Shown: positions 34,515 through 44,453 of the stretch, piece after piece
Position numbering within the stretch: position 1 is the stretch's first letter
How the letters are laid out: every line of letters begins with the position of its first letter
From: JADJPO01 sp963828555
GTDB lineage: Bacteria; Actinomycetota; Actinomycetes; Actinomycetales; Kineosporiaceae
DNA: 64,000 nt
Assembly: GCA_963828555.1 (NCBI GenBank)
Contig: CAWHEL010000002.1
Location: forward strand, 1,736,001-1,800,000
Reading direction: 5' to 3'
Position numbers and translations under genes: made by a program
Notes under the pieces: generated by a model
The model's input: only the letters and a program-made list of their open reading frames with translations
Databases searched by the model: none
Told to the model about the DNA's origin: nothing

Positions 34515-36617
34515 GTGAGCAATCAGGCGGACGAGCAGGTGAGTGAGCAGGTGGGTCAACAGGTGGTGGGCGCCTGTGCGTTGGACTGCCCGGACGCCTG
34601 CTCCTGGGTGGTCACGGTGCAGGACGGCGTGGCCGTCGGCCTGCGCGGCAATCCCGAGCACCCGTTCACCCGCAGCGGGCTCTGCGCCAAGGTGAACCCC
34701 TACCTGGAGTATGCGCACGCCCCCGACCGGTTGCTGCACCCGCTGCGCCGCGTCGGCGCCAAGGGCGAGGGCCGGTTCGAGCGGGTCTCTTGGGACGACG
34801 CCCTGGCTGAGCTCGCCGAACGGATCCGCACCGCGCAGGACACCCTCGGCGCTGAGGCGGTCTGGCCCTACAGGGGTACCGGCAGCGTGAGCATGCTGCA
34901 GGGCCTCGGCGGCGCCGGTCGCCGGCTCTTCCACCACCTCGGAGCCAGCCGCCATGCCGCCAACATCTGTTCCGTGGCCGGGCACGCCGGCATGAGTCAC
35001 ACCACCGGGTCGGCCGCCGGGATGGATCCCGAGGACCTGGCCCACTCCGGCCTGATCGTGCTCTGGGGCACCAACACCCTGACCACGAACCTGCACCTGT
35101 GGCCCTTCGTCACCCAGGGCCGGGACCGGGGGGCACCGCTGGTGGTGATCGACCCGGTGCGCACCCGGACGGCGGCCCGCGCCGACCGGCACCTGGCTCT
35201 GCGCCCGGGAACGGACGCCGCACTCGCCCTGGGCGTGATGGCCCACCTGGTCGCACAGGGCGCCGTCGACGAGGCCTACCTGGAGCGCTGGACGCTCGGC
35301 TGGCCGCGGTTCCGCGACGAGGTGCTGGGCGGCTGGAGCGTGCGGCGCGCTGCCGGGACCTGCGGTCTCGAACCGGCGGAGGTCGCCTGGTTCGCCGATG
35401 CCATCGCCGCGCACCCGCCGCTGGGCATCCGCGCGCTGATGGGTATGCAGCGCCACGGCGGTGCCGCCCAGGCGATCCGCACCGTCTCCTGCCTGCCCGC
35501 GGTCACTGGCGACTACGCCCGCCGTGGCGGCGGCCTGTGCTACTCCACCGGGCCCGCCTACGGGTGGAACGACGCCGCGGCGACCCGGCCCGATCTGCAG
35601 CCCCACGGGCCCACCCGGCGGCTGCAGATGTCGAGCCTGGGCCGCGAGCTGCTGACCCGCGACGATCCTCCGGTGACTGTGCTGGTGATCACCGCGGCCA
35701 ATCCGGTGCTGTCCAATCCCGACCAGGCCCGCACCCGACAAGGCCTGTCCCGCAACGATCTGTTCACCGTGGTGGTCGACCACCGGCTCACCGAGACCGC
35801 CGTCTACGCCGACCTGGTGCTGCCGGGCACCACCCAGCTCGAGCACGCCGACCTGACCGATTCCTACTCCCACCTCTACGTGCAGTGGAACTCCCCGGCC
35901 GTCGCCCCGCCCGGGGAATGCCTGTCGCACACCGAGATCTTCCGCCGGCTCGCCGGCGCCCTCGGCGTCACCGAGCCCGCGGTGCTGGCCGACGATGACG
36001 AGCTGGCCCGCGCCGCCCTGGCCGGCACTGCCGGCGGGCTCTCCGGGATCACGCTGGAGTCGTTGCAGGAGAAGGGATGGCAACGGCTGAGCCATCCCAC
36101 CCCCTACCTGCCCTTCGCCGCGGGCTTCCCTACGGCGTCCGGGCGGTTCGAGTTCACCTCCCCTCGGGCCGAGGCCGCGGGGGCGGGGCTGCTGCCCGGC
36201 TACACCCCGCCGCACGAGGCGCTCGGCGAACCGGGTGACGACCAGCTTGCCCTGATCTCGGCGGCGAACCACTACCTGATCAACTCCACGTTCACGGGCA
36301 GCCTCCGGCACACCCGGGCCGGCGGCCCGGTACTGCAGATCCACCCGGCGGACGCCGCGCCACGCGGCATCCTGGACGGGGCCGCGGTGCGGATCGGCAA
36401 CGACCGAGGGGCCTTCACCGCTCGGGCCTGGGTGACCGACGCCGTCCGCCCCGGGGTGGTGGCCGCCACCAAGGGCCTGCGGTCACCGGGGCCGGGTAAC
36501 GCCACGGTGAACGCGACCACCGCCGACCGGGACAGCGACCTCGGTGGCGGGGCCACCTTCCATGACAACCGGGTGCAGGTCGCCCTCGCCCCGGCGCCGA
36601 GAGTCGGATCGCCGTGA
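34515..36617 (+). CDS. molybdopterin-dependent oxidoreductase (DMSO reductase superfamily)
   Basis: About 700 residues. The N-terminus binds a 4Fe-4S cluster through CALDCPDACSW and GLCAK. The pterin domains include WPYRGTGSVSMLQG, IVLWGTNTLTTNLHLW, VVIDPVRTRTAARAD and NPVLSNPDQ. The C-terminal barrel has VRIGNDRGAFTARAWV. No Tat signal is seen, so it is cytoplasmic. Members of this actinobacterial group act on unknown substrates. The GTG at 34515 is chosen, with a GTG at 34488 in frame; neither has a strong ribosome site. The stop overlaps the arfB start by GTGA. Confidence 0.87.
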   Translation: MSNQADEQVSEQVGQQVVGACALDCPDACSWVVTVQDGVAVGLRGNPEHPFTRSGLCAKVNPYLEYAHAPDRLLHPLRRVGAKGEGRFERVSWDDALAELAERIRTAQDTLGAEAVWPYRGTGSVSMLQGLGGAGRRLFHHLGASRHAANICSVAGHAGMSHTTGSAAGMDPEDLAHSGLIVLWGTNTLTTNLHLWPFVTQGRDRGAPLVVIDPVRTRTAARADRHLALRPGTDAALALGVMAHLVAQGAVDEAYLERWTLGWPRFRDEVLGGWSVRRAAGTCGLEPAEVAWFADAIAAHPPLGIRALMGMQRHGGAAQAIRTVSCLPAVTGDYARRGGGLCYSTGPAYGWNDAAATRPDLQPHGPTRRLQMSSLGRELLTRDDPPVTVLVITAANPVLSNPDQARTRQGLSRNDLFTVVVDHRLTETAVYADLVLPGTTQLEHADLTDSYSHLYVQWNSPAVAPPGECLSHTEIFRRLAGALGVTEPAVLADDDELARAALAGTAGGLSGITLESLQEKGWQRLSHPTPYLPFAAGFPTASGRFEFTSPRAEAAGAGLLPGYTPPHEALGEPGDDQLALISAANHYLINSTFTGSLRHTRAGGPVLQIHPADAAPRGILDGAAVRIGNDRGAFTARAWVTDAVRPGVVAATKGLRSPGPGNATVNATTADRDSDLGGGATFHDNRVQVALAPAPRVGSP

Positions 36618-37039
36618 ACGAGCCGCTCGAGATCAGCGCCGGGGTCCTCATCCCGGCCGACGAACTGCGCTGGAGGTTCTCCCGCTCGAGTGGGCCCGGC
36701 GGTCAGGGCGTGAACACCACCGACTCCCGGGTGGAACTGGTGTGGGACGCCGAACGGTCGGCGGTACTCAGCGGCGCCGTCCGCGACCGTGCCCTGCAGC
36801 GACTGGCCGGGCGGCTGATCGACGGGGAGATCGTCGTGGTTGCCTCGGAGTACCGCTCCCAGTTGCGCAACCGGGCAGCGGCCCGGGCCCGGCTGGCCAC
36901 GCTGATCCGCGAGGCCATCGCCCCGCCGCGCCCGCAGCGTCGGGCGACCCGGCCCAGCGCGGGGTCACGCCGCCGGCGGCTGGAGAGCAAGCGGCGACGA
37001 TCCGAGGTCAAGCGGCTGCGCCGCGACACCGACGGCTGA
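36614..37039 (+). CDS. arfB: alternative ribosome-rescue factor / class I release factor-like hydrolase
   Basis: This 141-residue protein has the peptidyl-tRNA hydrolase loop SSGPGGQGVNTTDSRVEL, with the catalytic GGQ at about residues 29-31. It ends in a basic tail (RRRRLESKRRRSEVKRLRR) that in ArfB/YaeJ enters the empty mRNA channel of stalled ribosomes. It frees stalled ribosomes without a stop codon. The GTG start overlaps the previous stop, so it is cotranscribed with the oxidoreductase. Confidence 0.92.
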   Translation: MNEPLEISAGVLIPADELRWRFSRSSGPGGQGVNTTDSRVELVWDAERSAVLSGAVRDRALQRLAGRLIDGEIVVVASEYRSQLRNRAAARARLATLIREAIAPPRPQRRATRPSAGSRRRRLESKRRRSEVKRLRRDTDG

Positions 37040-37259
37040 GCGGCGGGCGCCTGCTCCGGAGGGCGACGGGCTGAGCCGATCAGGGCAGCGTTGCTCCGGC
37101 TGCCACCCCTGCGCCCGTGGGAGGGGAGTCACCGAGGGTGAGCTCATCACCCTTACGGCCCAGCCCGATCTCTACTCGTTCGGTCGTCGCTGCGCACGGG
37201 GCCGGGTCAGGACCATGGAGGAGGACGGACACCCGTTCCGATGCTGGTAGGAGGCCCCC

Positions 37260-39065
37260 GTGGCAGGACGCCGCAACATGCTCAGGACGGCAGGCAGCGC
37301 CGTGGTGCTCGCTGCGTGCATGGCGGTGGTCGGAGCCGGGCTGCCGGCCACGGCGTCGGCGGCCACGCCCACGCCTCGCGGGGTCTCCGATGCCGGGCAA
37401 CAGGCCACGCAACAGGCCACGCAACGGGTCGTGGTGCGCGCGCTGCCCGGAGGGCAGGCCGCGGCGCAGGTTCTGGTGGAACGCCTCGGCGGTACGGTCA
37501 CCCGGCCCCTGCCGATCATCGACGGCTTCGCGGCCACGGTGCCGGACGGCGCGCTGGCGACGCTGCGGAGCACTCAGCCGATCCTGAGCGTGACCTCGGA
37601 CGTCTCCGGTCGCGTCATGTCCGTCGACCCGACGCTGGGCTACGACGCCGAGCAGGACCTCGGGTCCCTGTTCGCGGTGACGAAGCTGATCGGAGCCCAG
37701 GAGGCCTGGAAGCAGGGCTGGACCGGCAAGGGCGTCGACGTCGCCCTGATCGACACCGGCGTGGCCCCGGTGAAGGGCCTGAACAGCGGGAACGTCGTCA
37801 ACGGTCCGGACCTCTCGTTCGACTCCCAGCGCGCCGACCTGCGCTACCTGGACGCGTACGGGCACGGAACCCACATGGCGAGCATCATCGCCGGGCGTGA
37901 CGTCGCCGGGACCCCGGCGAGCTACGAGAGCACCAAGAACTTCAACGGCGTCGCCCCCGATGCGCGGATCATCAACATCAAGGTAGGCGCCAGTGACGGG
38001 GCCGCCGACGTCTCCCAGGTGATCGCGGCCATCGACTGGGTGGCCCAGCATGCGCACGACCCGGGCCTGAACATCCGGGTGCTCAACCTGTCGTTCGGCA
38101 CAGACTCCACCCAGGACTACCACCTGGACCCGCTCGCCTACGCCGCCCAGGTCGCCTGGCGCAAGGGTGTCCTGGTCGTGGTGGCCGGCGGCAACGACGG
38201 GACGTCGAACGTCCAGCTCGCCAACCCCGCTCTGGACGGCAACCTGCTGGCCGTCGGCGCCGAGGACCCGATGGGCACCTACAGCCTCACGGACGACACC
38301 ATCCCGGCGTTCTCCAACCGTGGCACCAGCGTGCGGCACGTGGACATCGTGGCTCCGGGGGTTCACCTGCTCGGCCTGCGGGTGCCCAACGGTCTGGTCG
38401 ACCAGGCCTACCCCTCCGCCCGGGTCGGTACCCGGTTCTTCCGCGGCAGCGGCACCTCGCAGTCCACCGCCGTGGTCTCCGGAGCCGCGGCCCTGCTCTT
38501 CCAGCGCTACCCGTCGCTGACCCCGCAGCAGGCCAAGATGATCCTCGGCTACGGAGCCACCTGGATCAGCAAGGGCACCACGACGAACTCCGGTGCCGGC
38601 ATCGTCAACGTGCCCAAGGCGATGAACCTGGCTGCCTCGCCGACTGTCCGGGCGCTGGCGTCGACCACCACGGCGACCTTCGGCAATGGGTCGGGATCGC
38701 TGGAGCTCTCCCGCGGCACCTCGCACATCGCCCTGAACGGGGTGGCTCTCACCGGGCAGAAGGACATCTTCGGCCGCACGTTCGACTCCAAGGCGCGTGC
38801 CGCAGCGAGCCTGGCCGGCACCGCATGGTCGGCCGACGGATCCTGGAACGGGTCCCGGTGGGTCGGCTCCAGCTGGACCACCGCCGGCGACTGGGCTGCC
38901 GTGACCTGGACCGGGAACACCTGGACCGGATCGCGGTGGGTGGCCGACACCTGGACCTCGCGGCGCTGGGTGGCCGGCAGCTGGGACGCCGGGACCTGGG
39001 AATCGCGCCGCTGGGTGGACAACTCCTGGGACTCCCGGCGCTGGGTCGCTGCCAGCTGGAGCTGA
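37260..39065 (+). CDS. secreted S8 subtilisin-like serine protease with tryptophan-repeat C-terminus
   Basis: 601 residues from the GTG at 37260, with AGGAGG upstream. The signal peptide spans about residues 1-34 (cleavage after ATASA). An inhibitor-I9-like propeptide is followed by the catalytic triad: Asp165 (VALIDTGVAP), His205 (GHGTHMAS) and Ser400 (GSGTSQSTAVVSG). From about 520 to the end the chain holds 16 tryptophans and five RWVxxxW units, which would form a repetitive binding or anchoring surface. There is no LPxTG or membrane helix. It is probably exported and active outside the cell. Confidence 0.93.
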   Translation: MAGRRNMLRTAGSAVVLAACMAVVGAGLPATASAATPTPRGVSDAGQQATQQATQRVVVRALPGGQAAAQVLVERLGGTVTRPLPIIDGFAATVPDGALATLRSTQPILSVTSDVSGRVMSVDPTLGYDAEQDLGSLFAVTKLIGAQEAWKQGWTGKGVDVALIDTGVAPVKGLNSGNVVNGPDLSFDSQRADLRYLDAYGHGTHMASIIAGRDVAGTPASYESTKNFNGVAPDARIINIKVGASDGAADVSQVIAAIDWVAQHAHDPGLNIRVLNLSFGTDSTQDYHLDPLAYAAQVAWRKGVLVVVAGGNDGTSNVQLANPALDGNLLAVGAEDPMGTYSLTDDTIPAFSNRGTSVRHVDIVAPGVHLLGLRVPNGLVDQAYPSARVGTRFFRGSGTSQSTAVVSGAAALLFQRYPSLTPQQAKMILGYGATWISKGTTTNSGAGIVNVPKAMNLAASPTVRALASTTTATFGNGSGSLELSRGTSHIALNGVALTGQKDIFGRTFDSKARAAASLAGTAWSADGSWNGSRWVGSSWTTAGDWAAVTWTGNTWTGSRWVADTWTSRRWVAGSWDAGTWESRRWVDNSWDSRRWVAASWS

Positions 39066-39156
39066 CCGTCTCGCCACGCCCCACTCCCGCCCCGCTCCAG
39101 ACCCGGGCCGCGGCAGCCGATACCGGAAGGACCATGGCCGGGTAGAGAGGCGGGAC

Positions 39157-41730
39157 GTGTCCGAGTATCAGGAGCAGTCGCGCGCGAGCCGTGCGCGGCT
39201 GTTCCTCGGCCCGCAGGCCCGAGTCGGCCTGGTCGCGTGCGTGCTGGCTGGGATCGCCGCGGTGATCTGGAGGATCCCGGGGGGATACGACTCCGCGGGC
39301 CCGACCACCCCCCTGCTGGCCTGGTGGGGCATCGCCGTGCTCACTGCGGCCAGCGAACTGCCCGCGCTGCACATCCAATTCCAGCGCGAGGCGCAGGCGG
39401 TCTCGCTCAGTGAGCTGGCGCTCGTGCCGGCGCTGTTCTTCGCCGACCCCGCCGCGGTCCTGCTCGGCTGGGTGAGCGGCACTCTGGCCGTGGCGCTGTG
39501 GCGCCGCCAGACCCCGCTCAAGCTCGTGTTCAACGTGGCGCTCAGCCTCGCCGATGCCGCGGTGGCCGTACTGATCTTCCATACCCTGGTGGTCCTCCCG
39601 GACACCGTGGATGCACGGGGCTGGCTGGCTGCCCTCACGGCGACGGCTGCGGTGTCGCTGCTGGACACCCTGTCCGTGCTCGTCATCATCCGACTGGTCG
39701 AGGGTGCGGTGCAGGGCGACGACGTCGTGCAGGAGGCCGGGCGGGGCCTGGCGACCACCGCGATCACCACCACGGTCGCCCTGGTCGCCGTGCACGCCGT
39801 GGACGGCAATCCCGCTGCGGTGGTGCCGGTCGCGGTCTGCCTCGTGCTGCTGATCGCCGGTTACCGCACCTACGGCGCACTCGCCGAGCGACACCTGACC
39901 CTGGAGCGGATCCACCGGGTCAGCCGGGTGCTGAGCGGCACGCCGGAGATCGACGAGCTGCTCACCCGGATGCTGCACCAGACCCGGGACGCGTTGCTCG
40001 CCGAGTACGTCGAGCTGGCCTTCATTGCCGCTGCCGCCGACGAGGCACCGCTGCGGGTGACCCTCGACCCGGCCGAAGGTGTCCGGCGCAGCCGGTTGAC
40101 CCCCGAACTCGCGGACCACCCTGTGTGGTTGCGCACGGTGGTGGACGGCGTGCCCTCGGTGCTGCCGCGCGGCGTGCGGGACGGGCAGGAGCGCTCCTTC
40201 CTCGACGCGCGGCGACTGCACGACGCCGTCCTGGTGCCCCTGCACGGTGACCTGGGGATCGTCGGCGCCGTACTGGCCGGGAACCGGATGGGGGAGGTGC
40301 GCTCCTTCGACGAGCACGACCTGAGGCTCCTGGCCACGATCTCCGAGCAGGCCGGGGCCGCACTTCGACGGGGCGAACTGGCCGACAGGCTGCGGCACGA
40401 GGCCGAGCACGACGCCCTGACCGGGCTGCCCAACCGCATGCTGCTGCACCGTCGCCTGGCCGAGGCCTCCTCCTCGGTCCGATCCGGGACGTCGCGCGGA
40501 TTCGCTGTCGTGGTGGTGAACCTGGCCGACTTCCGCGCCGTCAACGAGGTGCTGGGGCACGCCATCGGAGACCACGTCCTGCGCGAGATCGGTGAGCGGC
40601 TCGGCTCGACGGGCACGCCGGGCGACGTCGTCGCCCGCCTCGGCGGCGACGAGTTCGCGCTGCTCCTGGCCGGGGTGCATGACCCGGACGCGGCGATGGC
40701 CATGGCACGGCGGGCACGTGGGGCGCTCGAGCGCCCGATCGACGTCGCGGGGATCGACGTCGAAGTGGGCGCGTGGCTCGGCGTGGCGGTGGCCCCCGCG
40801 CACGGAAGCGATGCGGAAACCGTTCTGCAGCACGCCGAATCCGCTCTGGCGACCGCTCGGCGGGACAGAGCGGAGGTGCAGCTCTACCAGACCCGCGACG
40901 ATCCCCCGGCCAGCCCGGCACGGCTGGCCCTGCTCGGCGAGCTGCGTCAGGCCATCGGCAGCGATCAGCTGGCGATGTTCGTGCAGCCGCAGGCGGATGC
41001 GCAGACGGGGGAGATCGTCGCGGTCGAGGCGCTCGCCCGGTGGCAGCACCCCTCCCGTGGGCTGGTGGGGCCGGACGAGTTCATCCCCCTGGCCGAACGC
41101 ACCGGCCTGGTCCGGCCGCTCACCTCATGGATGCTGGCGCGGGCGGTGCAGACCTGCGGGACGTGGCGAGGCGCGGACACACCTCTGCGGCTGAGCATCG
41201 CGGTGAACCTCTCCCCCCGGAGCCTGCTCGATCCCGAGCTGCCCAATGCCGTCGAGACGCTGCTGCAGATGCACGGGCTCCCGGCGGAGGACCTCACCCT
41301 GGAGATCACAGAGAGCTCAGTCCTGGACGATCCCCGGCGGACTGGGGAAGTCCTCGATCGGCTGCGGGCCCTGGGTGTGCGTATCTCCATCGACGACTTC
41401 GGCACCGGCTACTCCTCCATGTCCTACCTGCGGACCCTCCCGGTCGACGAGGTGAAGATCGATCGGACCTTCGTGTCGGACCTGGTGAATCACCCCGGCG
41501 ACGAGGCCATCGTGCATGCGATCGTGACCCTCGCCGGGAAACTGGGGCTGGAGACGGTCGCCGAGGGGGTGGAGGACGCGGCCACCTGGAAACGGCTGGC
41601 GGACATGGGGTGTACCCGCATCCAGGGGTACTACCTGTCGCGGCCGATGCCGCATGCGGATCTACCCGCCTGGCTCGAGGGTGCCGCCGACCGGTTCGCC
41701 GAGGTCACCGCGCTTGCGCGGCGCGCCTGA
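39157..41730 (+). CDS. membrane GAF-GGDEF-EAL c-di-GMP protein
   Basis: 857 residues from the GTG at 39157. About eight membrane helices lie within residues 20-250. A GAF-like sensor spans about 255-405 (ERIHRVSRVLSGTPEIDELL to ISEQAGAAL). A diguanylate cyclase domain has an intact GGDEF near 496, and a phosphodiesterase domain has EAL near 624 plus DDFGTGYSS and KIDRTFV. Both active sites look complete, so it may make or degrade c-di-GMP depending on its sensor. It overlaps the convergent dehydrogenase gene by 26 bp at the 3' end. Confidence 0.94.
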   Translation: MSEYQEQSRASRARLFLGPQARVGLVACVLAGIAAVIWRIPGGYDSAGPTTPLLAWWGIAVLTAASELPALHIQFQREAQAVSLSELALVPALFFADPAAVLLGWVSGTLAVALWRRQTPLKLVFNVALSLADAAVAVLIFHTLVVLPDTVDARGWLAALTATAAVSLLDTLSVLVIIRLVEGAVQGDDVVQEAGRGLATTAITTTVALVAVHAVDGNPAAVVPVAVCLVLLIAGYRTYGALAERHLTLERIHRVSRVLSGTPEIDELLTRMLHQTRDALLAEYVELAFIAAAADEAPLRVTLDPAEGVRRSRLTPELADHPVWLRTVVDGVPSVLPRGVRDGQERSFLDARRLHDAVLVPLHGDLGIVGAVLAGNRMGEVRSFDEHDLRLLATISEQAGAALRRGELADRLRHEAEHDALTGLPNRMLLHRRLAEASSSVRSGTSRGFAVVVVNLADFRAVNEVLGHAIGDHVLREIGERLGSTGTPGDVVARLGGDEFALLLAGVHDPDAAMAMARRARGALERPIDVAGIDVEVGAWLGVAVAPAHGSDAETVLQHAESALATARRDRAEVQLYQTRDDPPASPARLALLGELRQAIGSDQLAMFVQPQADAQTGEIVAVEALARWQHPSRGLVGPDEFIPLAERTGLVRPLTSWMLARAVQTCGTWRGADTPLRLSIAVNLSPRSLLDPELPNAVETLLQMHGLPAEDLTLEITESSVLDDPRRTGEVLDRLRALGVRISIDDFGTGYSSMSYLRTLPVDEVKIDRTFVSDLVNHPGDEAIVHAIVTLAGKLGLETVAEGVEDAATWKRLADMGCTRIQGYYLSRPMPHADLPAWLEGAADRFAEVTALARRA

Positions 41731-42667
41731 TCCCATCGAGGGTGGCCGCCACGGCGGCCGTCGTCGACAGCGGGAGAACCCAGGCCGGCTCTCCCGCGGC
41801 GCGCATCGACACTGCCTCCACCATGAGGCGGTAGGCGTCGACGGCGGCGAACGTCTCCTCCCGCACCACCCCCTCCTCGACCACCCGCAGCACACAGGGC
41901 GTCCGCCACTCGGTGAAGGCCTGCCCCGGCACCTCCACGGACATCCGGTCGCCGTCCACCTGCAGCAGTTGAGTCTCGGGCTGCTCCAGGGAGGCGGTCA
42001 CCTCGGCCGATCCGTTCGGGTGGGCCAGGCGTGCGTCGGTGGTGAGGTCGACGCCGGTCGGGCCGAGCCGGCATGCGGCCTCGGCCACAGACACCTCGCC
42101 CGGGCCGAGCGCCGCCAGTGCGGCGGCCACCACGTAGCAGCCCACATCCAGCAGGGCGCCACCGCCTCGGGCCGGGTCGAGGCGGTAGTTGTCCGCGGGA
42201 ACCCCGGAAAAGGTGAACGAGGCGCGCACGTGGCGCCGGCCCGGAGCGTCGGCCAGCAGGTTCTCGATCCGTCGGGTGCGCGGGTGCCAGCGGTTCCAGG
42301 ATGCCTCCACCAGCAGCCGTCCCGATCGCCGCGCCGCGTCCACCATCACGTCCACCTCGGCCGCGTCGAGCCCGAGCGGCTTCTCGCACAGCACGTGCTT
42401 GCCCGCCGCCAGGGCACGCAGGGTCCAGGGCAGGTGGTCGTGGTTGGGCAGCGCGATGTAGACCACGTCGACGTCGTCCGCGGCGCACACCGCTTCGTAG
42501 GAGGCCACCGACCGCACCGGACCCAGCGCCGCCGCGCGGTCGGCGTCCCGGGCACCGACGACCTGCAGGACGGCGCCGTCGGCCTCGTGCACGGCCGGCG
42601 CGAGCGCGCGCGAGGCCACGAAACCGGCGCCGAGGAAGCCCCAGCGAACCGGTCGCGCCGCGCTCAC
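41705..42667 (-). CDS. Gfo/Idh/MocA-family oxidoreductase
   Basis: 320 residues from the GTG at 42667, which overlaps the upstream stop (GTGA). The Rossmann start is PVRWGFLGAGFVASRALAPAV. The catalytic lysine is in AAGKHVLCEKPLGLDAAEVD. The C-terminal domain has YRLDPARGGGALLDVGCYVVAAALAALG. Family members oxidise or isomerise sugars and polyols with NAD(P). It is coupled to a second, larger member of the same family, so they may act on the same substrate. Confidence 0.9.
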   Translation of the reverse strand: MSAARPVRWGFLGAGFVASRALAPAVHEADGAVLQVVGARDADRAAALGPVRSVASYEAVCAADDVDVVYIALPNHDHLPWTLRALAAGKHVLCEKPLGLDAAEVDVMVDAARRSGRLLVEASWNRWHPRTRRIENLLADAPGRRHVRASFTFSGVPADNYRLDPARGGGALLDVGCYVVAAALAALGPGEVSVAEAACRLGPTGVDLTTDARLAHPNGSAEVTASLEQPETQLLQVDGDRMSVEVPGQAFTEWRTPCVLRVVEEGVVREETFAAVDAYRLMVEAVSMRAAGEPAWVLPLSTTAAVAATLDGIRRAAQAR

Positions 42668-44334
42668 CGCGGGACGACGGGGCGGCCGAAGTCTGCGGCG
42701 GAGGCCAGCGCCGCCTCCATCACCGCCAGCACCCGCCGGGACTGCTCGCCGGTGACCGTCATCGGCAGCCCCCACTGCACCCGGTCGGCCAGTTCCCGGT
42801 GGAATCCGTACGGGTCCGGGCTCGGGGTGGCCAGATGGGTGACACTGCCGTCGGCGGCATGCAGCTCCATCCGCGGCGGTGAGTCGGCCGGAGCCAGGAC
42901 GTCCTCGGTGAGAGTGCCGATGTCGTTGCGGGACACCACCTTCTCCGTTCGCCACCGCCCGACGACAGCGCCACGGGTGCCCAGCACGTACCACCTGGGC
43001 TTGAGCGCCGCCGCCAGGTCGGAGTGGATGAACTCGGCCTCGGTCCCGTCCGCGAACCGGACGGTGACCCGGGAGTGGTCGGCGTTGGTGACGTCGAACC
43101 AGCGCAATTTGTGCGCGGCAGCCGTCACGTAGGCGATGTCCGCCGGAAGCAGGTCCAGCACCTGGTCCAGTAGGTGGGCACCCCAGTCGTAGAAGGCGCC
43201 GCCGGAGACCGACTGGTCGGAGTGCCACAGGTTGCACGGATGGCCGTATCCGCCGACGAAGGTCTCGACGCTGAACACCGTGCCGATCGCCTCCGCGCGC
43301 ACCAGCCGGCGCAGGGCCAGGTAGTCCGGGTCGTAGCGACGGTTCTGATAGACCACGGCCAGGCGATCGGCGCCCCGGGCGGCGGTCAGAACCTCGTCCG
43401 CCTCGGCCGTGCGCAGGGCGAACGGCTTCTCCAGGACGACGTGCTTCCCGGCCTCGATCGCGCGCAATGCCCACGCCGCGTGCGTGTTCGGCGGGGTGGA
43501 GACCACCACGAGGTGGACGTCGTCGCGGCTCAGCAGGTCCTCGGCCGAGGCGGTCACCGCCACCTGTCGGGCCGCGGCCATCGCCACGGCCCGCCGCTCG
43601 GGCGAGGTGTCGCACACTGCGGCGAGGGCCAGACCGTCGACGGCGCGCACGGCGCGGCTGTGCTCATGCCCGATCGCGCCGTAGCCGAGCAGGCCCACCC
43701 CGACCGGGGCCGGCGCCGGTGCTCCACAGACCAGCCGGATCAGCTGCACCAGGGCACGCGTCGAACTGCGGTCGGCGACCGCAGCGGCTGTGGAGCCCAT
43801 CGTCCACGCGGCGGTGGCGGTGCTCGGCCGCCACGTCATCACCGGGTGCTCCGTCAGGCCCACCCGGGCGGTGCGCAGCACGAGGACGTCGTCCGTGACC
43901 TTGTCGACCAGCGTCACCCGATCGGTGTGGTGCTCATGCTCGTCGTCGTGGCCGGCATCCCCGTGCCGGTGGGCCGCGGGCAGCATGCCCGGTCCGGCGT
44001 CACGACCGGCACGCAGTCGCACGTCGTGCGGCTCGGTGGCCCCTGCCAGTCGTAGCCCAGCGGCGTCGGCCAGCACCTGGTCTGGATCGGCGGCGGTCAG
44101 GGAGGGGCCGGCGAACACACTGCGGACGGCGGGGTCCGCCAGGGCTGCGGCGAGATCGGGCGCCAGCGGCCGGTCGGCCCAGACCAGGACCGCGTCGACC
44201 GCAGCCAGGTCGGACGCGGCGCGCGGGTCCCCGGCGTCAGCCAGCCCGGCGTCAGCCAGCCGTGCCCGCAGGCCCTCCACCTCGCCGGCGAGAGGCCCTT
44301 CGCGGAGCATGACCACCCAGGCGACACGAGGCAC
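42664..44334 (-). CDS. ThuA-like domain fused to Gfo/Idh/MocA oxidoreductase
   Basis: 556 residues from the GTG at 44334. Residues about 220-556 are a full Gfo/Idh/MocA protein: VGVGLLGYGAIGHEHSRAVR, EAGKHVVLEKPFALRTAEAD, GGAFYDWGAHLLDQVLDLLP. The first 210 residues resemble a ThuA/glutamine-amidotransferase-like domain (VWADRPLAPDLAAALADPAVRSVFAGPSL; LTEHPVMTWRPSTATAAWTMGS), with a His-rich loop (HRHGDAGHDDEHEHH) that could bind metal. Trehalose- or keto-sugar metabolism is suggested by the ThuA link but not proven. It is the first gene of the pair. Confidence 0.8.
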   Translation of the reverse strand: MPRVAWVVMLREGPLAGEVEGLRARLADAGLADAGDPRAASDLAAVDAVLVWADRPLAPDLAAALADPAVRSVFAGPSLTAADPDQVLADAAGLRLAGATEPHDVRLRAGRDAGPGMLPAAHRHGDAGHDDEHEHHTDRVTLVDKVTDDVLVLRTARVGLTEHPVMTWRPSTATAAWTMGSTAAAVADRSSTRALVQLIRLVCGAPAPAPVGVGLLGYGAIGHEHSRAVRAVDGLALAAVCDTSPERRAVAMAAARQVAVTASAEDLLSRDDVHLVVVSTPPNTHAAWALRAIEAGKHVVLEKPFALRTAEADEVLTAARGADRLAVVYQNRRYDPDYLALRRLVRAEAIGTVFSVETFVGGYGHPCNLWHSDQSVSGGAFYDWGAHLLDQVLDLLPADIAYVTAAAHKLRWFDVTNADHSRVTVRFADGTEAEFIHSDLAAALKPRWYVLGTRGAVVGRWRTEKVVSRNDIGTLTEDVLAPADSPPRMELHAADGSVTHLATPSPDPYGFHRELADRVQWGLPMTVTGEQSRRVLAVMEAALASAADFGRPVVPR

Positions 44335-44453
44335 GCCCTCGATCGTAGGGGAACGGCTCGGAACCCACCTGTCGGAGCCGGTCGCGGACAGGCGGGCCGG
44401 AGGCCCCGGCCGGTCCCTGGAGGAGGCGCGTACGGTGACGTGGGGAGGCCCAG

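Noticed and set aside
34407..36344. A 645-codon minus-strand frame opposite the molybdopterin oxidoreductase
   Set aside because: Shadow of a well-conserved gene; low-complexity product with no motif.
38820..39065. A CRISPR array or DNA-level repeat in the subtilase tail
   Set aside because: The periodicity is at protein level (RWVxxxW) with varied codons.
37080..39077. A 665-codon minus-strand frame opposite the subtilase
   Set aside because: The catalytic triad and signal peptide are on the other strand; the antisense frame has no recognisable protein.
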